A DNA stretch of 64,000 nucleotides from Gnetum montanum (lineage: Eukaryota > Streptophyta > Gnetopsida > Gnetales > Gnetaceae): NCBI GenBank assembly GCA_015680685.1, contig MNCI01006881.1, positions 60,080 to 124,079 on the forward strand, given 5' to 3'. The translations under genes were made by a program, and so were the position numbers. The notes under the pieces were generated by a model. That model had not been told where the DNA came from. It searched no databases and saw only the letters and a program-made list of their open reading frames with translations. Every line of letters begins with the position of its first letter. Position 1 is the first letter of the stretch. Below are positions 10,586 to 23,269 of this stretch, piece by piece.

Positions 10586-10604
10586 TGGCACTAGAAGGAG
10601 GGCC
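10586..10604 (+). other. Primer-binding site
   Basis: TGGCACTAGAAGGAGGGCC starts five bases past the LTR end. The minus-strand PBS at 3901-3918 agrees over the CTAGAAGGAGGG core. It fixes the LTR at 8664-10580 as a 5' LTR. Confidence 0.75.
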
Positions 10605-11060
10605 TGAACCATTTCTGTCTTCATTTCTGATTAGCACTTAGTCAAAACTCTAGATGTTTTAGAGAGTGTAAAAAGTTCTCAAAGTGTAGAAAGCTCTAAC
10701 ATAGTGTGCTTAACAAGCTATAACATAGCAAGCTCTACCATAGTGAGCGTAGTAAGCTTCAACATAGCAAGCATGACAAGCTATAGTGTAGCAAGCATAC
10801 CAAGCTCTAATGTAGCGAGTGTACCAAGCTTCAACATAGCAAGTGTAGCACCAGAGTTGTCCATTTTTCACAATTTTCATACTTAGCATTTTTTTGCATT
10901 TTTATACTTAGTATTTTTTGTACATTTTTACACTTAGCCATTTTTCTATATTTTTATACTTAGCCATTTTCTTGCTACTAACAAACTTAGTTACTTTTTT
11001 GCAATTTTCAGAGTTAGCCATTTTCTACAAATAGCAAATCTCACAACCCAATCTGTGAAC
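10605..11060 (+). other. Untranslated leader with short repeats
   Basis: Between PBS and gag start lies an array (about 10690-10850) of caagctctaacatagcgagcgta-like units of roughly 24-26 bp. After it come four spaced copies of catttttnnacttag. A short frame here is an array artefact. Confidence 0.6.
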
Positions 11061-13550
11061 ATGAATCCATATCAACCTTCCATGTTGGTGTCTAACAAAT
11101 TTGACACTAGGATCCAACCAAAGCATGCCACACTAATACCTGAACAATAAAATTTTGTTTGTGCCAAAATCCAAGTAGGAATACTAGTGGATTATCTTAA
11201 TTTGGAGGCAAAACAAGACTACAAACAAGTCCACCAAAATGGATTGGAGTACAACACCTCCTTGTTTGACATAATTCCACTCACGGAGCCCTACCACCAA
11301 TTGTTGTCCCAACTCATCTGTGAAAACAAGCATGATGCAAGGACAACCTATGAGGAAGCCTCATAGAAGGAAGAAGATGAGTTCAAGGCCCACTCTGAGT
11401 GCAAGAGCCCCCTCTACACCATCTTCCAACAACCACTCCCTAGTACTCACTTCTTGGTTTGGTCCATCCATCCTCTCTGAGATGGTAACCATGCCAATTC
11501 AACTTTTCTGACAAGCAACTAATGCATTTTCCCAACACTATGCTCATGCAGGGGCTACCTCCCAACCCCAAGAAATTCAGGCATTCTACATCCTGCCTAT
11601 TTTGTTGGCATCTATGGTGTCTTTACAACCCAATTATGTGTGGCCCACATCAGTCATCATGCCCATTCCTCAGGCAACACATCAACTACAATCATTTTCT
11701 ATGATGTTAAACTAGCAACAACTGTTTGTTATGAAGTTAAACTGGCAAACTCCACAACCAACAATTCAACCCTATGTTATGCAACCAACACAAGCCCAGC
11801 CAATGCCCTCAATTGGCACATCTGCATGCTTGGATTAGGCATTCTAGCTAATCCAAAGCATAATGGAGGAGATCAACCAACTCAAGGCTAGCTCCTCCAA
11901 CACCATCAAGGTGGTGGACTTCTATCAAGATGATCCCATAAGTCCTATGGTACCACCTCTAACTCTCCAAGCTAGGGTCCAGCTGCTACAATTCACCAAG
12001 TACAATGGTGATGGGGATCCCAATGCACACTTGGTTACATTTTGAACTGAGTGCCTACTCCAAGCTTGGCCACATGCCATCATGTGCATGTTCCCCATGT
12101 CACTCAATGGCAAGGCCTTAGATTGGTATCGCATGCTACCCAAGGCCTCAATCCACACTTTGGAGGATCTCATAGGCTAGTGTGTGATATGCTTTAGTTA
12201 CAACCTAAAGCCTAAAGCAACCCTCAACCAACTCATGTAGGTTAAGTCAGGGCCTCTAGAACCCATGCCAAAATTTCTCCAATGATGAAATGCTACATTG
12301 AGTGAAATGCATCAACCCCTAGCAAAGACACATGTACTGGCCATCTTCAAAGGTGTAGTGAATGACTTCATGAAGTTTAAACTATATTATCTAGCCCTAA
12401 AGTCTCTTAGCCAAGCCTTTTCCCAAACAAAATGCATAGAGGAAGCAGTGCAAGCTAGTAATGACCTAGCCTGCGTGGCCTATAGAAACCAACATGCTTT
12501 TAAGCAAAACAAAACAGTCGCAACAATGCCCACAAACACAAAAGCAACCAACTGGGGCCCGACAGCTAAGCAACCTAAGGCCCCAACTGACAAAATTTCC
12601 AACTTGGTAGCAACTCACCTACATTGATAGGGGCTACCCCAAGGTCCAGTTTTGAGCACAAGGATCATTCAAGGTATACATCGCTACCGATGGAACCATC
12701 TAAACTATTGGAGTAATTCCTCAAAGATGGGAAAATCCAATACAAACACATATCAAAGGTTTCTTGCCAAAAATATGATAGGTACTATGAACTGCTAAGG
12801 AAATTTACCTCAGTAGTACCAAACAAGCCCCTAGTCCCACAACACTTCAAGCTAGACCAATACTATCATTAATACTAGTTGTCTAGTCTTAGTATGGACA
12901 AGTATCATGCTTTATAGGATGACCTACAAAGAATGATAGAATGGTACCAATTGGTGCTAGATATAATGGGCCAATCCAACGTAGATGACACTTCCTATGT
13001 CATAAACTCCATTAGCATAGGTGGCAAGCCCAATCCTATGCAAAAACCTTTTATGATCCCTATGCCTTCTAACAAGGCAAGGGTCCCCTCAGCCTCCACA
13101 AGCAAGAGGCCTCCCTTTGTTATCAAAGTGCGACCCTGGGCACCCACAACACCCTTTGTGGTCAAGGTTCCACAACAACCATCCACTAAGACATTAAACT
13201 AGCATGATGTAGCAACAACAATCGCTAATCAACCTTTGGTCATCAAGGTGCCACAACGAGTTGGTCACACAACTCCTAAACTATCATTTTTCATAAGGAT
13301 GCCACAACATGATGGCCCCTTACTTGCCTGAAGCCCAATATTGGGAAACATCTCAGTCCCTCCTCTTTCAAGGGCTGATCCCATTAGTAACCCAAGTAGG
13401 CCTACAAAATGGCAATGCAAGAGGATGAATGAATGTCTTATGACCCCCATGGTTGAAGCAAAGGCTATAATCAACAAGCAACAACCAAACACTCAGGCAC
13501 CTACCCCCAAGCAAGCCAAGGAAACCAAGCCCAAGCCCCCTCCTCGATAG
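11061..13550 (+). pseudogene. gag: gag, degenerate (family H element)
   Basis: ATG at 11061 opens MNPYQPS; the minus-strand gag at 59812 also starts MNP. An N-terminal block (about 11150-11350) carries FVCAKIQVGILVD, matching NFICIKIQVGLAVD of the other gag. The core (11885-12175) carries KVVDFYQDDPISPMVPPLTL, then NGDGDPNAHLVTF and a DWY phrase, the usual retrotransposon gag order. A helical block follows with SLSQAFSQTKCIEEAVQAS (12400-12470). The remainder to 13550 is Pro/Lys-rich. No CCHC zinc knuckle was found. Many stops interrupt it. Gag would form the virus-like particle; this copy cannot be made intact. Confidence 0.8.
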
Positions 13551-14200
13551 ATATTTCTTTCAAGCCACATGGAGAAAATCAAGGCCAACACTACAGCCAA
13601 TGACATAGGCTTCATAGCTAAACTAACCTAGGTGAAACAAACACTCAAGAAAAAGAACACAACGTTGAGCTTGTACGACTTAATCATGATCTCATTTGCT
13701 CACTTCCAAGCATTGGCCCTAATCTTGGCATCCCTTCCCATTATGTAGGACATCCCTATAGATGAGGCATCCATTTTTGCAACAATGTTACCTTCTACAC
13801 CACAAGATTTGGCTTCAACATCTCTAGCCTTTCATGATGATGCTGTCAAAGTCAACCCCAAATGAGGGAAGGTCACTACAACTCCACTATCTAGTGGCAT
13901 TCATGTTGGGTAGTGCACCATCTGTAGAGTCCATTTGATGATGGTGTAGCAACAAACATAGTCTTGTACTCCATCATTAATAAGCTAGGCCTGGTAGATG
14001 AAATTAGAACAATCAAAATCGTATGTATAAAATCCTTCAACAGATCACGCATCACTATCAAGGGTACAATAAACCTAGCCTTCGTGGTAGGAGAGCCATT
14101 TTCCATGAGTGTAGATTTGACTATCATAGAGGAGATTTCAAGTTTTAACATGGTTCTAGATAGCTTGGCTAGCCCAACTAAGGGCCGTCTCCTCTCCCAT
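13551..14200 (+). pseudogene. Aspartic protease region of the same element, truncated
   Basis: After gag the frame shows IVLYSIINKLGLVDE, then an IKGTINLAF phrase, then SSFNMVLD at about 14140-14165. This is the order seen in plant gypsy proteases (D-S/T-G loop, hydrophobic strand, then SYNxLLGRPWIH). The position of the catalytic DSG is disrupted by stops near 13910-13960. Homology ends just before the minus-strand LTR at 14202, so the rest of pol is missing. Confidence 0.6.
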
Positions 14201-14201
14201 T

Positions 14202-15472
14202 TGTACCGTCTGAAATCGTCGATCTCCAGCTGGAAGGAAATAGAGACTTGGAGATATCCGGACATGCATAGAAGACCCTACCTTCACTTGAGGGCAAGCT
14301 AGAATTGACGAAGGTAGAGTACCTTGAGTGGTCCGCATGCGGATCAGGCAAGGATTTCCCCAAACGTACACCGAGGTGCTATACGTTGGGTTATACGTAA
14401 ACGACATAAAAGATGTAAAACAGAGCATAAACAGCATAACTGATGTAAACGGAGCATAAATGTAAAACAGTGTAAACAGTAAACATGCAACAATTAATGA
14501 AAAACTATAACTAATTTTAGGAAGAAAATGTAGCAATATTATTGCAAAGTGAGAGTTACAATGCACCGGTCTAATGTAGTTGTGACTTTCACACAAGGCG
14601 GACGAATAGCCCCGATGGATGTAGGGAAGACTGTGTGTTGGTTTAAGTTGCAGGCATAGCATAGAGGCTGTATGCTTAGCATATAGGTAAGGTCTAGCGT
14701 ATAAGGTTCTCTGCTCTGGTTCTTAGCATCTCTGTTTTTCTCTCTGGTTTTCTCAAAATTGCCAACCTCCCGATTTAGTGAAAAATTGGGGTTTTTATAT
14801 AGGTTTTGACGTTAGACTCAAGGTGGATGACACGTGGCGCATTGACCGGGTGCGAAAGAATAAAATTTACAAGTATACAACATGTTACATCTGCTGGGTG
14901 TATATGCTGTATTAGGCAGGGGTAGACTTTGAGCGTATACGCCCAATGTATATGCTGGGCATGCAGAACGTATACGCTGTGTCTGCTGGGCATGTATGCT
15001 GATGGTTGCTCTATTCATGTGAGTTGCTGCCTTGTACCAAGTCTTGCTCTGTAATGCTATTTCCATGCCGTCTTTGGGGATTTCATGTTGGGCGTATTCA
15101 TTAGTTGTACCTACTGATCGTACTTGTGAGGCGTGTACGCTGGGCATGTATGCTGAGCATCTACGCTAGGCGTATACACTGCTGATGCAATCTAGGGCAT
15201 ATATGCTATGAACATCGGGCATATACACTGGGCGTATACGCTGAGAATACATACCTAGTATAAACTAAGTATTTTAAGCTTTGAAGTTGCCAGATTTGAT
15301 AGCATATGTTGTCATGGTTGTCGACGGCTCCCAAGGAACCGCTCCTCGTTGAGTTCGATTCTACTTGAAGCTGTTTGTGGGGTTCTCAAGCCTTAGTCAT
15401 GCTAGGGAGCATCGTGACTTAGCTTGATTCTTTTTATAAAAAGTACTAAGCTCAAAATTTTATGGTGTTTCA
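14202..15472 (-). mobile_element. 3' LTR of a minus-strand element (family A)
   Basis: On the minus strand it begins TGAAACACCATAAAATTTTG (right end 15472) just after a polypurine tract and ends ACGGTACA at 14202, 1.27 kb. It is shorter than LTR A mainly because its GCGTATACGC array is smaller (14880-15250). TATA is at 14795-14802. The PPT hairpin spans 15463-15541. Flanking bases give no clear target-site duplication, so it need not be a simple solo LTR. Confidence 0.82.
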
Positions 15473-17200
15473 TTGGTCCCTCTTTGTTGACGCTTGGAGG
15501 AATCCACCCAAGAAGCATCGACAAAGAAGTGCAAAACACCACAAGCAACTCGATAAAGACTTTGTTCTTTTCTACCTGACTAGACATCATCACACCGTGT
15601 TCCGTAGTACATAGGATTGGTAAAGTGAAATTTGTAGTTGGTAGGAGAATGAAGATTGTGGGGACTAGGAACTAACCAAGGGATTGTGCTTGGTAAAGGA
15701 GATGCTCTGGTGTGTATCATGCTGATCCTTGTCAATAGCCATTATTTAGCAGACTCGGAATTGTTGGCACATTTAGCCATTTTATGAAACAGAGACATGA
15801 GATGATTGAGATTTTATGAAATATTACAATACAAATATTTGAAATGGCAAGATGTAATTGGGCAAAGTATTGAAATGGCAAGAAGAGAGAGAGATGGAAA
15901 TCACTTAATGGTAACATTAGGATGACACTGACTCTGCAAGTCATGTTAAGAAGTCCTGTTATACATTTCTCAACATATGCGATTTTAATGAATTCTCCCG
16001 TGGACTAAGAGAAGGATGTCAAAGGACAAACATAAACCTTACCCATGTTCCGAATGGAGATGTTGATTTTTTTTGGGTTACATCGCACAAATTAAAACAA
16101 AAATCAGATTTTTTTTTACTATGGTATGAGCGCAAGGTACCAAGGCATGGCGCACCTCTGGAAGGACTGCAGTGTTCGCTGGCATTTTACAGGTCATGAT
16201 TGAGGGCAATAGCAAAGAAGATGGCAGTGGATCAGACCTCGACTGAAGGCAAAGACGGAGAGGACAGCAGAGACAACAGCGTGACATTATTTATGCATAT
16301 TAAAAAAACGCGCGCAGCTGCGGTAGTTATCAAAAATAGAAACAAAAAAATGGGGACAAACATTGGCAGAAAAATAGCAAAATAGAGCCACAAAAATCCC
16401 CTCGTGTGTTGCCAAACCCTACTAGATTCTGTGCTATTCTACATGAACAAACCCTCGCCATTTACAAAGAGAAGAAGCTTTGCCGCCGTGGGAGGAGCCC
16501 TAAGATTTACACACCTTAAACGTCATCACATAACCGCGTGGTGCACATGGCACAATATTTTCGGGCAGTTGCAGGGTTTTCGCAACTTACCTTACCGTTT
16601 CCTGTAACTGGTATTTCAAGAAAAAGCCTTCCATGGCTCAACACATTTTTAGGAAAATAATCTACCTACAACCTCACCGAACAGGCTTGGGAATGCATTT
16701 CAAAATTTTTCTAGGCAGAAAAAAAGAAGAAGCGGCAATTACAAGTTTATCCACCCTAGGACCTACAATCTAGAAATAATAACCATGCCCGATGTTGATG
16801 CCTCTGATACAACGATGTTTCCTGACATGGTGGTTGAGCCTTCTCCTGTGATGGCAGTTGCTGGTAACGATTTTTGGCCAAAGATATTTTGAATCAGTTG
16901 CAGGATCGGTGGGTTTGCCTTCGGGCTCGTATTTCGGGTCATTCCGAATTTTAATCTCAATTATTGGATGCAAAATGAAATTAACTACCGCTACCACAAA
17001 TAAGGGGGAGATAATATTGAATTTTTATGATAAAATCTTAGAGCTTAGTGACACTTAGAATTTAAAATTTGAATTAAATTAAATTAAATTAGATTAGATT
17101 AGGGATTTAGATTTATTTAAACAAATCACTTACAAAGGTAATATTCCTAACTATATAACTCCCTCCTAATTAAATGGACAATTATGGGATATTTGTGTAA
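15473..17200. other. 3' UTR remnant, then unresolved sequence
   Basis: 15473-15770 is polypurine tract plus 3' UTR of the minus-strand element, matching 1530-1818 in reverse. From 15771 to 17200 no known feature is recognised. It includes a GC-richer patch (16200-16600), a short minus-strand frame at 16997-16770 with protein-like composition, and AT-rich DNA with a TTAAA/TTAGA run (17060-17130). It could be a decayed U3 or host DNA. Confidence 0.4.
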
Positions 17201-17205
17201 CATCC

Positions 17206-17212
17206 TATAAAA
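17206..17212 (+). promoter_or_regulatory. TATA box before the gap
   Basis: CATCCTATAAAAGGAGACATTTGG is a strong TATA context. The gap starts about 35 bases downstream. The spacing from here to the LTR-like end near 18310 (about 1.1 kb) equals that between the TATA at 61391 and the homologous end near 60290 on the other strand, so this may be the promoter of an LTR. Confidence 0.5.
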
Positions 17213-17245
17213 GGAGACATTTGGCTATTATCCCTTTTATTCATT

Positions 17246-18153
17246 NNNNNNNNNNNNNNNNNNNNNNNNNNNNNNNNNNNNNNNNNNNNNNNNNNNNNNN
17301 NNNNNNNNNNNNNNNNNNNNNNNNNNNNNNNNNNNNNNNNNNNNNNNNNNNNNNNNNNNNNNNNNNNNNNNNNNNNNNNNNNNNNNNNNNNNNNNNNNNN
17401 NNNNNNNNNNNNNNNNNNNNNNNNNNNNNNNNNNNNNNNNNNNNNNNNNNNNNNNNNNNNNNNNNNNNNNNNNNNNNNNNNNNNNNNNNNNNNNNNNNNN
17501 NNNNNNNNNNNNNNNNNNNNNNNNNNNNNNNNNNNNNNNNNNNNNNNNNNNNNNNNNNNNNNNNNNNNNNNNNNNNNNNNNNNNNNNNNNNNNNNNNNNN
17601 NNNNNNNNNNNNNNNNNNNNNNNNNNNNNNNNNNNNNNNNNNNNNNNNNNNNNNNNNNNNNNNNNNNNNNNNNNNNNNNNNNNNNNNNNNNNNNNNNNNN
17701 NNNNNNNNNNNNNNNNNNNNNNNNNNNNNNNNNNNNNNNNNNNNNNNNNNNNNNNNNNNNNNNNNNNNNNNNNNNNNNNNNNNNNNNNNNNNNNNNNNNN
17801 NNNNNNNNNNNNNNNNNNNNNNNNNNNNNNNNNNNNNNNNNNNNNNNNNNNNNNNNNNNNNNNNNNNNNNNNNNNNNNNNNNNNNNNNNNNNNNNNNNNN
17901 NNNNNNNNNNNNNNNNNNNNNNNNNNNNNNNNNNNNNNNNNNNNNNNNNNNNNNNNNNNNNNNNNNNNNNNNNNNNNNNNNNNNNNNNNNNNNNNNNNNN
18001 NNNNNNNNNNNNNNNNNNNNNNNNNNNNNNNNNNNNNNNNNNNNNNNNNNNNNNNNNNNNNNNNNNNNNNNNNNNNNNNNNNNNNNNNNNNNNNNNNNNN
18101 NNNNNNNNNNNNNNNNNNNNNNNNNNNNNNNNNNNNNNNNNNNNNNNNNNNNN
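17246..18153. other. Assembly gap of 908 N
   Basis: A run of undetermined bases; the frames across it are meaningless. The flanks suggest it hides the middle of an R-U5 region like 60.46-61.37 kb on the minus strand. Confidence 0.98.
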
Positions 18154-18400
18154 GAATTTTCAAAAACTCACAGTACTTGGCAAAGTTGGCTGAATCTCTT
18201 TAAAGTAAGTCATTTGTAGTTCACACACAACGCAATTGTTACATTTTACATAACCACATGCCGCAACAGCACATACACATACTCACATTAACTACTGAGT
18301 TTATTTGGAGGTATCTGGGCCTTGGTGTTGCCAGAGACCAGCAAGCACCTAAATCCTGTTCGAGGACACTCATTGGTGGTCGCATCCCAAATGGTCACCA
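18154..18400 (+). mobile_element. LTR end and leader start, second LTR family (G)
   Basis: About 250 bp match the minus strand of 60190-60460 closely, including CACATTAACTACTGAG, GGTATCTGGGCCTTGG and CCTAAATCCTGTTCGAGGAC. At the other site this block lies between an LTR-like region with TATA and a gag leader, so it should contain the LTR's 3' end and PBS. I could not decide which TGG is the PBS. Confidence 0.55.
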
Positions 18401-19125
18401 ACAAGAATCAAGACATGCGATGTGCGTCCTTTGGCAGAACAACACTCTTGGTTAATGTCCAAGAAGACTTGTTGGCAAGACCAAAGCCATGTGATGATGT
18501 GTTGCATTCTTTGGAGGAACAAGGTCCTTGTTTAGTATTTTAGGGGGAAGCTTGTTGGCGGAGAGCCAAAGCCATGCAACGGGATGTCACTTGATTGTTT
18601 TTGACATGCGTATTTATTTTCAAGAAAACTGTCATCTCATCTTGTGTTATATGTGGGAAGAGACAACGTTTTTTTTAAGAAGAAGCTTTGTTTTGATGTT
18701 GTACTCATGCTCAAGTGCTATGTTGTGTGTTGCAACTGCTTCAAAGTGTTACAGTGCGCAATAGCATGCTCAAAGTTTTGAGTGTACTGGGTGTATTAGA
18801 GGTGTGGCTGAGTAGAGTATGTTGATGAATAGATAGGAAATGTACCAAGAAATGGGGATGTACTAGTGAACGACTTGATTTAGTCTTGTCACATGTGCTA
18901 TGAACAACGTCTCACCTTGCTACTTATGACGAAGTGCATTCTCGTACGAACACCTCTGAGTGTCATCTTGCAAACAAAACTCCAAGAAGACATGAAAACC
19001 ATGAGTGAGTAAGCAAACTTAGACTTAAATAGCTACTGATGAAACAATGGCACTGGATGAGGTGTCAGGCATGGTATATGGCTGGCAGCATTGTTGTTAG
19101 GATTGGCCAATGGCGAGCGATGCAG
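18401..19125. other. No recognisable feature
   Basis: Two similar stretches, each with 'gacttgttggcaagaccaaagccatg' or 'gcttgttggcggagagccaaagccatg' (about 18465 and 18548), hint at a small local duplication of 80-90 bp. Otherwise no frame, array or LTR motif is seen. It lies downstream of the (-) pol, where its 3' UTR should be. Confidence 0.4.
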
Positions 19126-19560
19126 TGATTCTGATGAAGTTTGAATGTAGCTACAGATTGAGGAACCAGAGATCAACTTGCCAGTTTATAGTCTTAGTGA
19201 ACTATCATGGGTTAGTTTTATGTCATGACCCATTGGAAATTTCCCATTTAGCATCATGGAGGACAGCGCGTTGCCAGTTTCTAGTCTTAGTGGACCGTGA
19301 AGAGGCAAACCAGTTTATAGTCTTAGTGAACTCTAGTGAATGAAACTGAGGTAGTTTACTATTGTACTGGACTGGTGCTAGTTTATTGTCATTGTAGAAA
19401 TTGTGTGGTATTAGTTTATTGTCGTGATGCCAGGACGAGCTATGGTATTAGTTTTAAGTCATGATCCAAGACTGTTCTATGGTATCAGTTTACCGTCATG
19501 ATTCTAAGACGAGCTATGGTATTAGTTTATAGTCATGACACCAGGACTCATGTGTACTTG
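19126..19560 (-). repeat. Post-integrase array of the minus-strand pol
   Basis: On the minus strand the units read like tcatgactataaactaataccatagctcgtc, the same word as the 37-bp array at 205-560. About ten recognisable units; those near integrase are the most regular. Confidence 0.8.
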
Positions 19561-19569
19561 AGCTTGTAC

Positions 19570-22500
19570 TCAAATATAGAATGGTTTCAGGAACAAGTGA
19601 TTGGTTTGATTTGCAAGCTTATGCCCTTCCATATCAGCTGACTTGAATGCTCCGTTATCGTATGTTTTAGTGACCAAGTAGGGACCTTCCCAGTTGGCGG
19701 AGAATTTGTCCAGGTGTTCCCAAATGGCCTTAAGTACAAGGTCACCTTCTTTGATGGGGTTCTTATGAATGTCATGCTGATGGCATTTCCATTGTGGTTT
19801 TTGATACCACTCAATCTGATCGAGTGCATGTATGCGTTCCTCCTCCACCGAGTCCAGGTCAATGATGCATAGGTCATTGTTTTGCCCTTCGTCGAGGAGT
19901 CTGGAAAGTGTGATCCTTAAAGATAGTACCTGAAATTTTAGTGGTAAAACAACTTTTGAACCATAAACCAGACTATATGGCATTTTACCTGTTGAAGTCC
20001 GATGCATAGTACAATATGCCCATAATGCGTATACCAATTGTTCATGCCACCTTCGCTTGCTTTGGGTAACCATCTTTTTAAGTATTGTAATAATGGTTTT
20101 GTTTGTTGCTTCTACTTGCCCATTGCTCTGAGGGTAGTAAGGGGATGAAAATGAGTTTTTGATCCCCTGACTTTCACAAAAAAGTTTGGTTGAATTGTGG
20201 CCCGTTATCGGTGATGATGGTCATAAGGATACCAAAACGAGTTACAATGTTTTCGAGAATGAAATTGCATACGTGTTTAGATGTAGTCTTTCAAAGGGGA
20301 ACAGCTTCTACCTACTTCGTGAAATATTCTGTTGCAGTTATGATGGAACTATGCCCTACAGAAGATGAGGGTGTTATTGGTTCGATAAGGTCCAACCCCC
20401 ACTTTTGAAAGGGCCAAGTGATGTGCACCGTATGCAACTCATTTGGTGGGACATGGATTAGATTACTGTGTCTTTGGTAGGTACTACATGTCTTAGTCTT
20501 GGAGAGATAGTCATACTCCATGTGTGGCCAATAATAGCCTACGCGTCTTATCTTTGTTGCCATGGCTTTTTGTGCTATATGTCCTTCGCATAGTCTATCA
20601 TGTACCTGCTCAACGATGGTTTGGGCATCAGTACTACCAACACATGTTAGCAATATGCCTTCGTAGGATCAATGACACAATGTGTCCCCTACTAGCGCAT
20701 ATTGTTTAGAATGTTTTCATACCACGTCTTTTTGTGTGTTCATTAAGTGTTGCAGTGTTTCACCGCATACCTGCTCAACGATGGTTTGGGCATCAGTACT
20801 ACCAACGCATGTTAGCAATATGCCTTCGTAGGATCGACGACACAATGTGTCCCCTACTAGCGCATATTGTTTAGAATGTTTTCATACCACGTCTTTTTGT
20901 GTGTTCATTAAGTGTTGCAGTGTTTCACCGCATAGAAGGTACTCTTTTATGTCGTCATACAATTCTATCGTGTGTGTTGTACTAATGGATGCAATTGGCA
21001 ATGTGTCAAGAGTATTGGTTATTGGTTCGACACAACTGATTATGGAGCTTGGTAATGTATGGAACATGTCAGGCAATATGTTTAACGCTAAGGTGGCCAG
21101 TGCGTCTATGATGGTATTATCGTTTCTAGAGACGTGTTGCACATCAATGTTTTCAAATCACTTCATTAAGTGTTTTGCTAAGTCACAGTATGGTTGTAAA
21201 TGTTGCGCTTTGCATGTATAAATATCTATGGCCTGGTTCAAAACCAGTTGTGAGTCTCCTCTAACCACTAGTCATGTGATGTCTGAAGCTAGTGCTACCG
21301 CGAGACCTCTAAGGAGACCTTTGTACTCTGCTATATTGTTGGTACAACGAAAATTGAAATGATAAGCAAAGGGTCTGATCTCCCTAGAGGGATAGGTGAT
21401 GACAGTGGCAGCACTTCCCCCTCGAGAGGTGGATGCTCCATCAAAGTTTAGAATGGCGTCGTAGTCATTGGGTACTATGTCTATTGCGCTTACATTTTCA
21501 TCTGGAAATTCTGGCTATATTGTTGCTTGATCATGCGTTGGTGACATGGTCATTTGATTTGCTATGGCTTGACCCTTAACTAATGATTATGCTATGTAGT
21601 GTAGGTCAAACTCAGCTATCATAGCTTTCCAATGGGCTATTTGACTTGTCTCGTAAATGTTTCCTATGATGGCCCTGAGCACATTATCCTTGTAGATTAT
21701 GTTAACTTGATTGTGGAAGAGGTAATGTCACCATTTCTTTAGAGAAAAGACTAAGGCTAAACATGACCTCTCTACGTCATTGTATTTCTTCTCATGGCCT
21801 ACTAATGCATGGCTTAAGTAGTAGACAGGGACTTCGGTTCCATTATCTTGTTTCTAGCAAAGCATAGACGCGATTGATGAATCCGATGTGGCGAGGTAGA
21901 TGTAAAACGGTTTATCATTTTGAGGTGGATAAACCATGGGTAGTCAGGCAAGTGCTATTTTAATATGGTCAAATGCTTCTTGACACTATGGAGTCTATTC
22001 AAAATGGACGTTCTTTTGTAACAAGTGATTCATAGGTTTTAATTTGTTTGTTAGTTTTTCTATGAAACATTTGATGAACTGTAATCTACCTTGTAGACCT
22101 CAAAGTTCAGTAAGGTTGCTAGGTGGTTTTAAGTTTGTTATGGCCTTAACTTTATCAGGGTCTACTTGTATCCCTGCTTTTGAGGCTATGAATCCAAGCA
22201 TTTTGCCTGTTTTGACGCCGAAGACACATTTCTTTGGGTTAAGTCTCAGCTCATATTTTAAACAACATTTTAGTACTAAGTCAAGATCTTGTACATGTTG
22301 TTCCGATGTCTTCAATTAAACCACAATGTCGTCCATGTAGTCATTGAGTGAATGTAGCATGTAGTCGCTAAAAATGAATGTCATCGCCCTTTGATATGTG
22401 GCCCCAGCATTCTTTAGGCCGAAGGGCATCATTGTATAATAAAAAGTTCACCATGGTGTCATGAAGGTAGTTTGGAGCTGATGCTCCGAGTTAATACATA

Positions 22501-23250
22501 TTTGGTTGTATCCTGAGAAGCCATCCATAAAAGATAATAGGGCATGCCCAGTGGTCGAGTCAATGAGTTGATCGATGCTGGGTAGGGGAAAATCATCTTT
22601 TATGGTTGCAACGTTTAGATCCCGGAAGTCAATGCATAAGCGAATGCTTCTATTCTTCTTCGGGACAATGACCATGTTGGATACCCAATCGGCATCATCG
22701 ACAGCCTGAATGAAACCATCCTGATAAAGTTTAGTTATCTCATTGCGAACTGCCAATGCCACCTTAGGTTTAACCTTTCGTGCTTTTTGCTTCACTGGCC
22801 TCAACTTTGAATCAAGAATAATATTATGCTAGACGATTTGAGGGTCCAATCCGGGCATGTCCATGTATGACCAAGCGAATGTTTTTATGTTATCCCTAAG
22901 CACTTCCTCTATGTCTTTGGCCAGTTGAGGTTGCAGTAAAGTGCTTAATTTTAATGTTTTAATTTCTCCATCGGGCATGGTGATGGGGGTTTCGGTCAAC
23001 GGGTCTTCAGTGATGTTTCCAGCTTCTATGTCAAGGGGCTTTGTCATACCTTTGTAGTTATCTATTATTTGCTGTGTTGAGGCTATGACTGTGTCATTCA
23101 TTGATAAACTTAAGTGGATGAGATTTATATTGATGTCCCTTGCGATCTTTCCATGCGGCCCATTGATGATTAATGGTGCGGATAAATGTTGATAATCCAT
23201 TAGGCTTGCTCTTGCCAATGAATAGAGAGCAAAATGAGCTAACAGGTATT
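19570..23250 (-). pseudogene. pol: pol of a Tat-like Ty3/gypsy element (RT-RH-aRH-IN)
   Basis: The best-preserved pol here. Minus-strand order: pre-RT linker with WSYMDMPGLDPQIV (22830-22900); RT (about 22800-22100) with LCIDFRDLN, FPLPSIDQLID, LLSFMDGFSGYNQI, MPFGLKNAG and a YMDD box (about 22340); RNase H (22100-21560); a second, archaeal-type RNase H (about 21470-20890) with NFDGASTSRGGSA, NNIAEYKGLLRGL and DALATLALN; and integrase (20700-19570). Integrase shows WGLDLIEPI (first D), DNGPQF (second D) and NGQVEATNK (E), then KEGDLVL...EGPYLVTK. One Cys of its HHCC finger appears as Tyr in CSTYQRH. RT copies RNA to DNA, RNase H removes the template and integrase inserts the product. Scattered stops and a 165-bp internal duplication kill this copy. 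The dual RNase H places it in the Tat branch. Confidence 0.88.
20604..20933 (-). repeat. 165-bp direct duplication inside pol
   Basis: Two copies (20604-20768 and 20769-20933) of the segment between the second RNase H and integrase. They differ at a handful of bases. The length is a multiple of three. Both carry the same TGA in place of a Trp codon, so the stop predates the duplication. Confidence 0.9.
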
Positions 23251-23269
23251 ATTCAATGTTTTTTGGCAA

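Noticed and set aside
17221-18219. Long frames of 332 and 308 codons
   Set aside because: They are read through the run of N.
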